DNA of 64,000 nt. Origin: an uncultured Christensenella sp. GTDB lineage: Bacteria > Bacillota > Clostridia > Christensenellales > Borkfalkiaceae. Positions 54,827 through 62,829 of the stretch are shown here, one piece after another (the first letter of the stretch is position 1; each line of letters starts with the position of its first letter). The notes below the pieces were generated by a model. It did no database searches. It saw only the letters and a list, made by a program, of their open reading frames with translations, and had not been told where the DNA came from. The stretch is from assembly GCA_910578565.1 (NCBI GenBank), contig CAJTQF010000005.1, forward strand, positions 56,731 to 120,730, written 5' to 3'. The position numbers and the translations under genes were made by a program.

Positions 54827-54864
54827 AAAAAGCGTCCCGCGGAGATAACCGCGGGACGCTTTTT
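54827..54864. terminator. Bidirectional terminator between acpP and leuS
   Basis: A perfect 16-bp stem (54827-54842 with 54849-54864) has A- and T-tracts at its base and loop AGATAA. The leuS stop codon overlaps its outer end. Confidence 0.92.
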
Positions 54865-57271
54865 ATAATATTATGTTTATCAGTCTTTTAGGAACAAGTA
54901 TAAATTTTTTAATTTGCTTACCTTCTATAAGCGGGGCAACGTCTTTATTTGCTTTAACAAACTTTTCAATTTCGTCAGATGGCATATCTGCGGCAACGGT
55001 GATTTTTGTCTTCATTTTACTGTTTATCTGTACGGCGTACTCAATCATATCTTCACCGCATTTTGTTTCGTCGTAGACGGGCCACGGCTCGTAGGCAACA
55101 GTGCCTTTGTGTCCTAACACCGTATTCCAGATTTCTTCTGTGATAAAAGGGATAACGGGATTTAAAAGTTTAATCAGCCCTTCGGCATAGTTTACAGGGA
55201 AGACATTGCCGTCGCTTATTTCTTTATATACAGCGTTGACAAAAATCATCATCTGCGAAATAGCCGTGTTAACTTTCATTGATTCATAATCTTCGGAAAC
55301 CTTTTTGACTGTCTGGTTATAAATTTTTTCGAGATTGCCGTTTGCGCCTTTTGAAATTGCGTCCGTTTCGCAGTAAAGTCTGTGAATTCTGTCAACGAAC
55401 TTTTTAACTCCTTCTATGTTGGACGTGTTCCAGGGCTTTGTATCGGCAACGGGTCCCATAAACATTTCATACATTCTTAAAACGTCCGCGCCGTACTCGG
55501 CAACTATATCGTTGGGGTTAATTACGTTGCCCATACTTTTTGACATTTTGTTGCCGTCTTCGCCTAAAATCATCCCCTGATGGAACAATTTTTTAAACGG
55601 CTCTTTATACGGAACCAAGCCTTTGTCAAAAAGAAAGTTATTCCAAAAACGCGAATACAAAAGATGTCCGACAAGGTGTTCTTTGCCGCCCATATAAAAG
55701 TCTACGGGCATCCAGTGCTTTAACAGCTCATAGTCTGCAAATTTGTTTTCGTTGTGCGGGTCGCAATATCTTAAAAAGTACCAGCTTGAACCTGCCGAAC
55801 CGGGCATAGTGGTCGTTTCGCGTTTTCCGTTTACGCCGTCGATTTTTACGTTTACCCAGTCTTTTGCGTTTTCCAAAGGCGGGTTGCCGCCTTTGGATTT
55901 GTAATCGTCCATTTCGGGAAGAACAAGGGGAAGGTCGCCGTCTTCAAGTAAATGCGTTTTGCCGTTTTCAAGATGAACGACGGGTAAAGGTTCGCCCCAG
56001 TATCTTTGCCGTGCAAAAATCCATTCGCGCAACTTATAAGTTACAGTTTTTTTGCCGCAATTGTGTTCTTTGAGCCACAATGCCATTTTATCGATAGCTT
56101 GCTTTTTATCCAGTCCGTTTAAAAAATCGGAATTTATATGTTTGCCGTCGCCGGTAAACGCTTCTTTGGTTATGTCGCCGCCTTCAAGTACGGGAATTAT
56201 GGGAAGACTGAATTTTTTTGCGAAATCATAGTCGCGCGTATCGTGCGCAGGCACAGCCATTATTGCACCCGTTCCGTATGAAGTTAAGACGTAATCCGAA
56301 ATATAAATTGGAATTTTACAGCCGTTTGCGGGGTTAATTGCATAAGCGCCGGTAAAGCAACCTGTTTTATCTTTGTTTAAATCGGTGCGTTCCAGTTCTG
56401 ATTTACCCGCGCAAATCTTTTTATATTTTTCAATTTCTTTGCTCTGCTCTTTGGTAGTGATACAGTCAACCAATTTATGTTCGGGCGCAAGCACGCAGTA
56501 GGTGACTCCGAAAAGTGTATCGCAGCGCGTTGTGAATACGGTAAAGTCTTTATCTGTACCGTCAACTTTAAAAGTTACGTTTGCGCCTTCCGATTTACCA
56601 ATCCAGTTGCGCTGGGCAATTTTTGAAGATTCCTGCCAGTCAAGCCCGTCAAGTCCTTCCAATAGACGTTCGGCATACTTGTTTATATCAATGACCCACT
56701 GTTTCATATTTTTGCGGACAACGGGATAACCGCCGCGCTCGCTTTTGCCGTCGATAATTTCGTCGTTTGCAAGAACCGTGCCAAGCTCTTCGCACCAGTT
56801 CACGGGCATTTCTTCATAGCGGGCAAGACCTTCTTTGCAAAGCTGTTTGAATATCCACTGCGTCCATTTGTAATAGGCGGGGTCGCAGGTTGAAATAGTC
56901 TGGTCCCAATCGTACGAAAGTCCGAGCATTTTTAACTGTTGTGTGAAAGTCTTTATATTTTTTTGTGTGAATCCGTCTGGGTTGTTTCCCGTTTTAATGG
57001 CGAACTGTTCGGCGGGCAGACCGAAGCTGTCAAACCCGATAGGATGTAAAACGTTGTAACCCTGCATTCTTTTCATTCTTGCAAGAATGTCGGTTGCAGT
57101 ATAACCTTCGGGGTGTCCTACGTGAAGTCCCGCGCCCGAAGGATAGGGGAACATATCCAGAATATAGTATTTGGGTTTTGAAAAATCGTGCAGGTCGGTA
57201 TGGAAGGTTTTGTTTTTGTCCCAGTATTCAATCCACTTGTTTTCAATTGCTTTGAAATCGGTATAAGCCAT
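54863..57271 (-). CDS. leuS: Leucyl-tRNA synthetase
   Basis: A class I synthetase of 802 residues: HIGH-type H50-V-G-H53 in GAGLHVGHPEGY, the CP1 editing insertion with FTTRCDTLFG and the GTGAIMAVPAHDTRD region, KMSKSMGN, and an anticodon-binding/C-terminal domain. It is transcribed away from thrS from its own promoter. Unlike thrS, its short leader holds no T-box. Confidence 0.97.
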   Translation of the reverse strand: MAYTDFKAIENKWIEYWDKNKTFHTDLHDFSKPKYYILDMFPYPSGAGLHVGHPEGYTATDILARMKRMQGYNVLHPIGFDSFGLPAEQFAIKTGNNPDGFTQKNIKTFTQQLKMLGLSYDWDQTISTCDPAYYKWTQWIFKQLCKEGLARYEEMPVNWCEELGTVLANDEIIDGKSERGGYPVVRKNMKQWVIDINKYAERLLEGLDGLDWQESSKIAQRNWIGKSEGANVTFKVDGTDKDFTVFTTRCDTLFGVTYCVLAPEHKLVDCITTKEQSKEIEKYKKICAGKSELERTDLNKDKTGCFTGAYAINPANGCKIPIYISDYVLTSYGTGAIMAVPAHDTRDYDFAKKFSLPIIPVLEGGDITKEAFTGDGKHINSDFLNGLDKKQAIDKMALWLKEHNCGKKTVTYKLREWIFARQRYWGEPLPVVHLENGKTHLLEDGDLPLVLPEMDDYKSKGGNPPLENAKDWVNVKIDGVNGKRETTTMPGSAGSSWYFLRYCDPHNENKFADYELLKHWMPVDFYMGGKEHLVGHLLYSRFWNNFLFDKGLVPYKEPFKKLFHQGMILGEDGNKMSKSMGNVINPNDIVAEYGADVLRMYEMFMGPVADTKPWNTSNIEGVKKFVDRIHRLYCETDAISKGANGNLEKIYNQTVKKVSEDYESMKVNTAISQMMIFVNAVYKEISDGNVFPVNYAEGLIKLLNPVIPFITEEIWNTVLGHKGTVAYEPWPVYDETKCGEDMIEYAVQINSKMKTKITVAADMPSDEIEKFVKANKDVAPLIEGKQIKKFILVPKRLINIIL

Positions 57272-57303
57272 AGTTTTAAATTCCTGAAAATTAATTACTA
57301 AAT

Positions 57304-57332
57304 ATTATACATATTCCTTTTAAAGTTGGCAA
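57304..57332 (-). promoter_or_regulatory. Promoter of leuS
   Basis: On the minus strand, TTGCCA (57332-57327), a 17-bp spacer and TATAAT (57309-57304). The leader of about 25-30 nt contains CAGGAA before the ATG. Confidence 0.8.
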
Positions 57333-57363
57333 ATAAATTCATACTAAACACGTTTTAAAGTTG

Positions 57364-57392
57364 TTGACAAAAGCAATAATTTGTAATAATAT
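57364..57392 (+). promoter_or_regulatory. Promoter of thrS
   Basis: A perfect TTGACA (57364-57369), a 17-bp spacer and TAATAT (57387-57392). The T-box leader starts just downstream. Confidence 0.8.
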
Positions 57393-57398
57393 TAGTGT

Positions 57399-57613
57399 AC
57401 GCATAAATAAAGACAAGTACCGCCGATAAATTTTCAGAGAGTGTGGCATATGCTGCGAGCCGCGCATTTTAAAGGATAACGGGAAACCACTTTGCAAATT
57501 TTTGCGTAACCTAAAAGCGGTCACATATTTTGTGGCAATTAAGGTGGAACCGCGCATAATAATTTTGCGTCCTTAAACAAAAACCGTAAGTTTTTGTTTA
57601 AGGATATTTTTTT
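57399..57613 (+). promoter_or_regulatory. T-box riboswitch controlling thrS
   Basis: The canonical T-box sequence AAGGTGGAACCGCG lies at 57541-57554. Upstream is a Stem I-like region with GAGAGTGTGG and, on its 3' side, GGGAAACCACTTTG near 57481, where ACC (a Thr codon) is the likely specifier. A terminator follows: a 15-bp perfect stem (57570-57584 with 57590-57604) and a T-run (57605-57613). Uncharged tRNA-Thr would stabilise the antiterminator and allow thrS expression. The specifier assignment is by eye. Confidence 0.9.
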
Positions 57614-57623
57614 GGAGATATAT

Positions 57624-59528
57624 ATGGAAATTTTTTTAAAGAACGGCAGCATAGAACTTAACGACGGCGCTACATGTCACGATGCCGCGATTAAAATCAG
57701 CGAAGGTCTGGCACGTTCGGCTGTCGCTGCGAAAGTGAACGGAAAACTTTGTGACTTGTCGTCAAAATTAAGCAGCGGCGACAAAGTTGAAATCGTCACA
57801 CTGAAAGATAAAGAAGGGCTTGAAGTTTACCGTCATACCTGCGCTCACGTTCTGGCACAGGCATTGAAAAACATTTTCCCTACTTGCAATCTTGCGATAG
57901 GTCCGGTAATAAATAACGGGTTTTATTACGACGTGGATTTTAACACGCCTATAACTCAGGACGATTTTGCAAAAATCGAAAGCGAGATGCTTAAAATAAT
58001 TAAAGCCAATACGCCAATAGAAAGGTTTGAACTTCCCAGAAAGGAAGCCGTAAAACTTATGAAAAAGTACGGCGAGAAGTATAAGATAGAGCTTATCGAA
58101 GATTTGCCCGAAGACGAGCCTATTTCATTTTATAAACAGGGCAGTTTCACCGATCTTTGCCGCGGTCCGCACTTGCCTTCTACAGGTAAAATAAAGGCGT
58201 TTAAACTGGTTTCCATTGCTGGCGCGTACTGGCGCGGCAACGAAAAGAATAAAATGCTTACCCGTATATACGGCGTTGCGTTCGCAAAAAAAGACGAAAT
58301 GGAAGCGTATTTCACAATGCTTGAAGAAGCTAAAAAACGCGACCATATAAAACTCGGCAAGGAGTTGAAGTTGTTTGCGCTTATGGGCGAAGGCAAAGGT
58401 TTCCCTTTCTTTTTGCCGGACGGTATGACGCTTAAAAACATACTTCTCGATTACTGGCGCGATTTGCATCGTAAAGAAGGCTACGTTGAAATTCAGACTC
58501 CCATAATTCTTACCCGCTCGCTCTGGGAAAATTCAGGTCATTGGGACCATTATAAAGACAATATGTACACGACCGTAATCGACGGGGAAGATTGCGCAGT
58601 AAAACCTATGAACTGCCCCGGCGGTATGCTTGTTTACAAACTTTCACCGCACAGCTATAAAGATTTGCCTTTGCGCGCGGCGGAACTCGGACTTGTACAC
58701 CGTCACGAAAAGAGCGGACAGCTTCACGGGCTTTTCCGTGTCCGTTGCTTTACTCAGGACGACGCGCACATATTTATGTTGCCCGAACAGATTACCGACG
58801 AAATAAAAGGGGTAGTCCGTTTAACCGATAAAATTTATAAGCAGTTCGGATTCAAATACAAAATAGAACTTTCTACCCGCCCCGAAAACAGTATGGGCAG
58901 CGAAGAAGACTGGGATATTGCAACTGCGGCGCTGAAAGCGGCTTTGGACGAACTTGGTTTAGAGTACGAGCTTAACGAAGGCGACGGCGCGTTCTACGGT
59001 CCTAAAATCGACTTCCATCTTGAAGACAGCATAGGCAGAACGTGGCAGTGCGGAACTATTCAGCTCGACTTCCAGATGCCCCAGAGATTTGAGCTCGAAT
59101 ATATCGGCGAAGACGGTTTGAAACACCGTCCCATAATGATTCACCGCGCAATTTACGGTTCAATAGAAAGATTTATAGGTATATTAATCGAGCATTACGC
59201 AGGTAAATTCCCCGTTTGGCTCGCGCCCAGACAGGTGCAGATTTTACCTATAACCGACAGAACTTTGGATTATGCCGAAGAAGTTGCCAAAACTTTGCGC
59301 GAAAACGGTATCCGTTGCGACGTTGACAAGCGTAATGAAAAAATCGGCTACAAAATTCGCGAAGCAAAAATGGAAAAGGTTCCTTACGTTTTGGTTGTCG
59401 GTGATAAAGAAGCGGAAGACGCAACTGTAAACGTCAACAAGCGCGGCACGGAAGAAAAACAGACCGTTGCGCTTAAAGACTTTGTAAAAACAATCGTGGA
59501 AGAGAACGACAAAAAGATTATTTTTTAA
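57624..59528 (+). CDS. thrS: Threonyl-tRNA synthetase
   Basis: ATG 57624 with GGAG upstream is the start; the in-frame codon at 57594 lies inside the terminator. The 634 residues hold a TGS domain (1-60), the editing domain with HTCAHVLAQAL and SFTDLCRGPHLPSTG, the class II core with zinc-site MNCPGGMLVY, RHEKSGQLHGLFRVR (motif 2) and MIHRAIYGSIERFIGILIE (motif 3), and a C-terminal anticodon-binding domain. Control by the upstream T-box is expected. Confidence 0.97.
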   Translation: MEIFLKNGSIELNDGATCHDAAIKISEGLARSAVAAKVNGKLCDLSSKLSSGDKVEIVTLKDKEGLEVYRHTCAHVLAQALKNIFPTCNLAIGPVINNGFYYDVDFNTPITQDDFAKIESEMLKIIKANTPIERFELPRKEAVKLMKKYGEKYKIELIEDLPEDEPISFYKQGSFTDLCRGPHLPSTGKIKAFKLVSIAGAYWRGNEKNKMLTRIYGVAFAKKDEMEAYFTMLEEAKKRDHIKLGKELKLFALMGEGKGFPFFLPDGMTLKNILLDYWRDLHRKEGYVEIQTPIILTRSLWENSGHWDHYKDNMYTTVIDGEDCAVKPMNCPGGMLVYKLSPHSYKDLPLRAAELGLVHRHEKSGQLHGLFRVRCFTQDDAHIFMLPEQITDEIKGVVRLTDKIYKQFGFKYKIELSTRPENSMGSEEDWDIATAALKAALDELGLEYELNEGDGAFYGPKIDFHLEDSIGRTWQCGTIQLDFQMPQRFELEYIGEDGLKHRPIMIHRAIYGSIERFIGILIEHYAGKFPVWLAPRQVQILPITDRTLDYAEEVAKTLRENGIRCDVDKRNEKIGYKIREAKMEKVPYVLVVGDKEAEDATVNVNKRGTEEKQTVALKDFVKTIVEENDKKIIF

Positions 59529-59545
59529 AATGTCGCGTTAAACGG

Positions 59546-59574
59546 TTGACAAAGTAATGACCGTAAGTTATTAT
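59546..59574 (+). promoter_or_regulatory. Promoter of infC-rpmI-rplT
   Basis: TTGACA (59546-59551), a 17-bp spacer and TATTAT (59569-59574). Confidence 0.8.
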
Positions 59575-59580
59575 ATTTAT

Positions 59581-59725
59581 GTTAAGCAAAGGCAACCCCT
59601 TTCGCCTTACAGGATACTTTAAGGCAAATAATGTTGATTTAAGCGTTTGCGCTTATTTTGTTTGCATTATATCGGGTTGCTTTGCAACCCGATTTTTTTC
59701 GGTTAAAAATATTGTGAGGTATAAA
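59581..59725 (+). promoter_or_regulatory. Attenuated leader of infC-rpmI-rplT (L20-leader type)
   Basis: A ~145-nt leader ends in a clear intrinsic terminator: stem ATCGGGTTGC/GCAACCCGAT (59671-59680 with 59684-59693) plus seven T (59693-59699), located upstream of infC. A smaller AAGCG/CGCTT hairpin precedes it. In Bacillus, L20 binds such a leader and promotes termination of its own operon; position and terminator fit this. The L20-binding pseudoknot itself is not resolved by eye. Confidence 0.75.
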
Positions 59726-60241
59726 ATCATAAAGGACTTATATTCGGTCAACGAAGCTATCCGCGATAAAGAAGTAAGATTAATCGGCAGCGACGGAGAA
59801 ATGGTGGGCGTTATGTCAGGGCGTGAGGCTCAGCGCCGCGCCGACGACGAAGGGCTTGATTTAGTTAAAATTTCACCCAACGCCGTGCCGCCCGTGTGCA
59901 AAATTATGGACTATTCCAAATTCAAATACGAGCAGTCTAAAAAGGAAAAAGAAAATCGCAGAAACCAGACCGTAATCGAAGTTAAGGAAATCCGCCTTTC
60001 TATGACGATAGACGTCGGCGATATCGCGGTCAGGACCAAACAATGTCTCAAATTTTTGGAAGCCGGCAACAAAGTCAAAGTTTCCATAAGAATGAAGGGT
60101 CGTGAAAACGCCCGCGCCTATCAGGGCGTAAAAGTTATGGAAGATTTTTTTGAAGGGCTTGAAGGTAAAGCTGTACAGGACAAAAAGCCCGCTACAGAAG
60201 GCAGAAACATCATAATGTTTCTCTCGCCCGCAAAATCTTAA
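59726..60241 (+). CDS. infC: Translation initiation factor IF-3
   Basis: The 171-residue protein has the IF3 N-domain (YSVNEAIRDKEVRLIGSDGEMVGVM), linker and C-domain (KEIRLSMTIDVGDIAVRTKQCLKFLEAGNKVKV). No ATG, GTG or TTG fits near the conserved start. GAGG at 59716-59719 lies 6 nt before ATC 59726, which would encode the usual start (Met)-Ile-Lys-Asp. Rare AUU/AUC/AUA starts in infC allow IF3 to limit its own synthesis. A longer frame from 59579 would put the leader terminator inside the gene and is rejected. Confidence 0.93.
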   Translation: MIKDLYSVNEAIRDKEVRLIGSDGEMVGVMSGREAQRRADDEGLDLVKISPNAVPPVCKIMDYSKFKYEQSKKEKENRRNQTVIEVKEIRLSMTIDVGDIAVRTKQCLKFLEAGNKVKVSIRMKGRENARAYQGVKVMEDFFEGLEGKAVQDKKPATEGRNIIMFLSPAKS

Positions 60242-60279
60242 TTTAAAACTGTAAATTATTTTCATTGGAGGATAAATAT

Positions 60280-60480
60280 ATGCCTAAGCAGAAGTCGCAC
60301 AGCGGCAGTAAAAAGCGTTTTTGGCTTACCGCAACCGGTAAGGTTAAAAGACCCCACGGCGGCAAAAACCACAAAGCAGAAACAAAGAACAGAAAGAGAA
60401 AGAGAAATTTGCGTCAGAATACGCTTGTTTCATCTACACAGGAATCCAACGTAAAAGCTATGATTCCTTATAAAGGTTAA
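60280..60480 (+). CDS. rpmI: Ribosomal protein bL35
   Basis: The 66-residue basic protein MPKQKSHSGSKKRF... has the KSHSGSKKRF signature and a C-terminal MIPYKG. ATG 60280 follows TTGGAGG; the in-frame ATG at 60265 is upstream of that site by position and less likely. It is the middle gene of infC-rpmI-rplT. Confidence 0.97.
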   Translation: MPKQKSHSGSKKRFWLTATGKVKRPHGGKNHKAETKNRKRKRNLRQNTLVSSTQESNVKAMIPYKG

Positions 60481-60495
60481 TAGGAGGCCTGCACA

Positions 60496-60846
60496 ATGCG
60501 TATTAAAAGAAGTGTTAACGCTTTAAAAAAGCGTAGAAAAATTTTCCGCCTTGCAAAAGGCTATTTCGGCAACAAATCGAAGTCTTACAGAATCGCCCGT
60601 CAGGCGGTTATGAAGTCTTTAAACTATGCATATATCGGAAGAAAGCTCAGAAAGCGCGATATGCGCAGTCTTTGGATTGCACGTATAAATGCGGCTGCAA
60701 GACTTAACGGACTTTCATATTCCAAATTTATGCACGGTCTTAAAAATGCCGGTGTAAACCTTAACAGAAAAATTCTTGCAGAACTTGCCGTGAACGATTC
60801 AAAGGCTTTTGCCGAACTTGCGGCAAAGGCAAAGCAAGCGTTATAA
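60496..60846 (+). CDS. rplT: Ribosomal protein bL20
   Basis: The 116-residue basic 23S rRNA-binding protein starts MRIKRSVNALKKRRKIF and contains AKGYFGNKSKSYRIARQAV. It has a strong AGGAGG ribosome site. As in other Bacillota it is the last operon gene and the likely repressor acting on the leader. Confidence 0.98.
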   Translation: MRIKRSVNALKKRRKIFRLAKGYFGNKSKSYRIARQAVMKSLNYAYIGRKLRKRDMRSLWIARINAAARLNGLSYSKFMHGLKNAGVNLNRKILAELAVNDSKAFAELAAKAKQAL

Positions 60847-60853
60847 TGTAAAT

Positions 60854-60883
60854 TTAAGCCTTTTTTATAAGGCTTAATTTTTT
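60854..60883 (+). terminator. Terminator after rplT
   Basis: A 9-bp stem (60854-60862 with 60869-60877) followed by six T. The next start codon (60886) lies immediately after the T-run. Confidence 0.85.
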
Positions 60884-60885
60884 AT

Positions 60886-61611
60886 ATGATACTGACTTCA
60901 AAAACAAATCCCGTAATAAAAACGGTAAAATCGCTTTCGGACAAAAAGTTCAGGTACAATCTCGGGCTGTATCTTGTAGAAGGCTTAAAGAACGTGGAAG
61001 AGTGCATTTCCGCAGGTTGCGATATCCAAAAAATTATTTGCACCGAAAAATGGCAGGACAGGTTTGAAAATGCCGTACTTGTTTCGGATGCGCTGTTTAA
61101 AACCGTTTCAACCGAAACTGCGCCGCAGGGCGTAATGGCGGTCGTCAGAATTCCCGAAACCGAACTTAAACCCCCGCGTGGCGACTGTTTGCTTTTGGAT
61201 TGTTTGCAGGACCCGGGAAACTTAGGCGCGGTTATCCGCACGGCAAACGCCGCGGGATATGAAGAAATATATCTTATCAACTGTACCGACCCGTTTTCGC
61301 CAAAAGCCGTACGTGCAAGTATGGGCGGGATATTTCGCGTAACCTTGTACAGCGCTTACAGAAAGCAGATATTAGACGCTTTGAAGGGCGTTCCCATAAT
61401 CTGTGCGGATATGGACGGAAAAGATGTTTTTCAATTCACCCCGCCTAAGCGGTTTTGCCTTTGCATAGGAAATGAAGGCTCAGGGATTTCGGAAGAAGTT
61501 TCCGCACTTGCGGATTATACAGTTAAAATACCAATGCGCGCAACTTGCGAAAGTTTAAATGCCGCAGTATCGGCGGGAATAGCAATGTACGCGCTGAAAA
61601 ATCATAAATAA
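60886..61611 (+). CDS. SPOUT-family rRNA 2'-O-methyltransferase (TrmH/RlmB-like)
   Basis: The 241-residue protein has an N-terminal RNA-binding lobe (LVEGLKNVEECI) and a knotted SpoU domain: LLDCLQDPGNLGAVIRTA (motif 1), LCIGNEGSGISEEV (motif 2) and VKIPMRATCESLNAAVSAGI (motif 3). The place after rplT matches Bacillus ysgA. The ATG follows the terminator T-run with no Shine-Dalgarno sequence. The exact rRNA target is unknown. Confidence 0.9.
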   Translation: MILTSKTNPVIKTVKSLSDKKFRYNLGLYLVEGLKNVEECISAGCDIQKIICTEKWQDRFENAVLVSDALFKTVSTETAPQGVMAVVRIPETELKPPRGDCLLLDCLQDPGNLGAVIRTANAAGYEEIYLINCTDPFSPKAVRASMGGIFRVTLYSAYRKQILDALKGVPIICADMDGKDVFQFTPPKRFCLCIGNEGSGISEEVSALADYTVKIPMRATCESLNAAVSAGIAMYALKNHK

Positions 61612-61625
61612 CGGAGATATAATAT

Positions 61626-62357
61626 ATGTCAGGACATTCTAAATGGCACAACATAGCGGCAAAAAAGGGCAAAACTGACGCTGCCCGCGGCGCAATATTT
61701 ACAAAACTCGGCAGAGAACTCGCCGTTGCCGCAAAAAACAATCCCAATCCCGATACCAACTCTAAACTTGCTGACGTAATTGCAAAAGCCAAAGCGGCTA
61801 ATATGCCCAATGATAATATAAAGCGTTCAATTGCAAAAGCGGCGGGCGAGCTGGGCGATAAAGATTATAAAGAGCTGACTTACGAAGGTTACGGTGTCGC
61901 CGGTTCGGCTGTAATAATTAATACGTTGACCGATAATGTAAACAGAACGGCTGGCGACGTTCGTTCGGCAATGTCAAAGTGCGGCGGGCAAATGGGTGCA
62001 ACGGGTTGCGTTTCTTATATGTTCGACTCTAAGGGTGTAATCGTAATTGAGCGTACCGTAGCTTTGGACGAAGACGCTATTATGGAATATTGCCTTGAAG
62101 CCGAAGCAGACGATTTCACAACTCTCAACGATTGTTATGAAGTTTATACCGCGCCTGAAAAATTTTCATCCGCCAGAAAGTATTTTGAAAGTAAAAACGT
62201 AACTTTTTTAGAAGCGGCGGTTAAAATGGTCCCCCAAAATTACGTAACTTTGGACGGCGACAAACTTGAAACTTTCAAAAAAATGTTGGACAAACTTGAA
62301 GAACTTGACGACGTGCAAGAAGTATTCCACAATGTGGATTTGCCCGACGAAGAATAA
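61626..62357 (+). CDS. YebC/PmpR/TACO1-family regulator
   Basis: The 243-residue protein opens with MSGHSKWHNIAAKKGKTDAARG, the unmistakable YebC start, followed by NPDTNSKLADVIAKAKAANMPNDNIKRSI. YebC proteins act as DNA-binding regulators or, as recently shown for several members, help ribosomes pass proline stretches; the role here is not decided. It has a GGAG site and a stable terminator after it. Confidence 0.96.
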   Translation: MSGHSKWHNIAAKKGKTDAARGAIFTKLGRELAVAAKNNPNPDTNSKLADVIAKAKAANMPNDNIKRSIAKAAGELGDKDYKELTYEGYGVAGSAVIINTLTDNVNRTAGDVRSAMSKCGGQMGATGCVSYMFDSKGVIVIERTVALDEDAIMEYCLEAEADDFTTLNDCYEVYTAPEKFSSARKYFESKNVTFLEAAVKMVPQNYVTLDGDKLETFKKMLDKLEELDDVQEVFHNVDLPDEE

Positions 62358-62380
62358 TACAATTTAATGTTTTTCCTTAT

Positions 62381-62412
62381 AGCGCCCGCGCAACTTTGGT
62401 TGCGCGGGCGCT
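62381..62412 (+). terminator. Terminator after yebC
   Basis: A perfect 14-bp GC-rich stem (62381-62394 with 62399-62412) with loop TTTG. Confidence 0.85.
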
Positions 62413-62456
62413 AATTTTAATAAAAAAAGATAAAATTCAGCAATTAAAAGTCAAAA

Positions 62457-62494
62457 ACCACAATATCTTGTGGTCCAAAAAGTGGCAACCACAA
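62457..62494. repeat. ACCACAA motif cluster upstream of the structured RNA promoter
   Basis: ACCACAA occurs at 62457-62463 and 62488-62494, 31 bp apart, and its reverse complement TTGTGGT at 62468-62474. The cluster ends 24 bp before the -35 box. It may be an activator or repressor site; nothing else is seen between 62413 and 62518. Confidence 0.4.
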
Positions 62495-62518
62495 TTTTAA
62501 AAATTTTGTCAAAAAGCC

Positions 62519-62547
62519 TTGAAATATAAAAATATGTATGCTATAAT
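62519..62547 (+). promoter_or_regulatory. Promoter of the structured RNA
   Basis: TTGAAA (62519-62524), a 17-bp spacer and TATAAT (62542-62547). The predicted start, near 62554, falls at the first base of the large closing helix. Confidence 0.82.
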
Positions 62548-62553
62548 CTCAGT

Positions 62554-62810
62554 ACCACATTATTCACGTATTATGTACGTACCTTAACTTAATAACTATC
62601 TTCCGGGTTCAATAAGTCGGAGTCATACTTCACCATATAGGCGAAGTATATCTCTTTACATAAAAGTATGCTCCTTTATTGAATGTATTGTATGCATTGC
62701 ACCGCATACAGTAGTTTATTAAGTCAGGAAGTACGTATGTGAATGGTGTGGTAACCGTAAGAGATACTACATAGCAGAGTGTGTCTCTTTCGGGAGCCAC
62801 ACTTTTTTTG
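62554..62810 (+). ncRNA. Large structured RNA / candidate riboswitch-type leader, family not recognised
   Basis: About 257 nt between a promoter and an intrinsic terminator. The long-range closing helix P1 pairs 62553-62559 with 62747-62753, 62562-62567 with 62739-62744, 62577-62582 with 62731-62736, and 62587-62595 with 62716-62724. Inside are P2 (62608-62615/62676-62683, 62619-62622/62671-62674, 62624-62630/62664-62670) and P3 (62689-62695/62704-62710). TATCTCTT (62649-62656) can pair with AAGAGATA (62759-62766) as a pseudoknot. The surface-protein ATG lies 20 bp downstream. It may be a cis leader, a stand-alone RNA, or both. Confidence 0.7.
62778..62809 (+). terminator. Terminator of the structured RNA
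   Basis: AGTGTG/CACACT (62778-62783 with 62798-62803) plus CTC/GAG (62785-62787 with 62794-62796), then seven T (62803-62809). Its 3' arm CCACAC can instead pair with GTGTGG (62746-62751), and TCTCTT in its 5' half can pair with AAGAGA (62759-62764). Confidence 0.85.
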
Positions 62811-62829
62811 TTATCAAGGGGTATACTTA

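Noticed and set aside
54863..57332. T-box before leuS
   Set aside because: The leuS leader is only about 25-30 nt from its promoter and contains no T-box sequence.
59579..59725. N-terminal extension of IF-3 from an ATG at 59579
   Set aside because: The extension would run through the leader and its intrinsic terminator, and gives residues unrelated to IF3.
62739..62810. Possible T-box: GGTGTGGTAACCG followed by a terminator with a complementary 3' arm
   Set aside because: The conserved T-box core (GGTGGNACCGCG) is not matched, no Stem I specifier loop is visible, and the downstream gene has no amino-acid or tRNA role. The true T-box at 57541 shows what a real one looks like in this genome.
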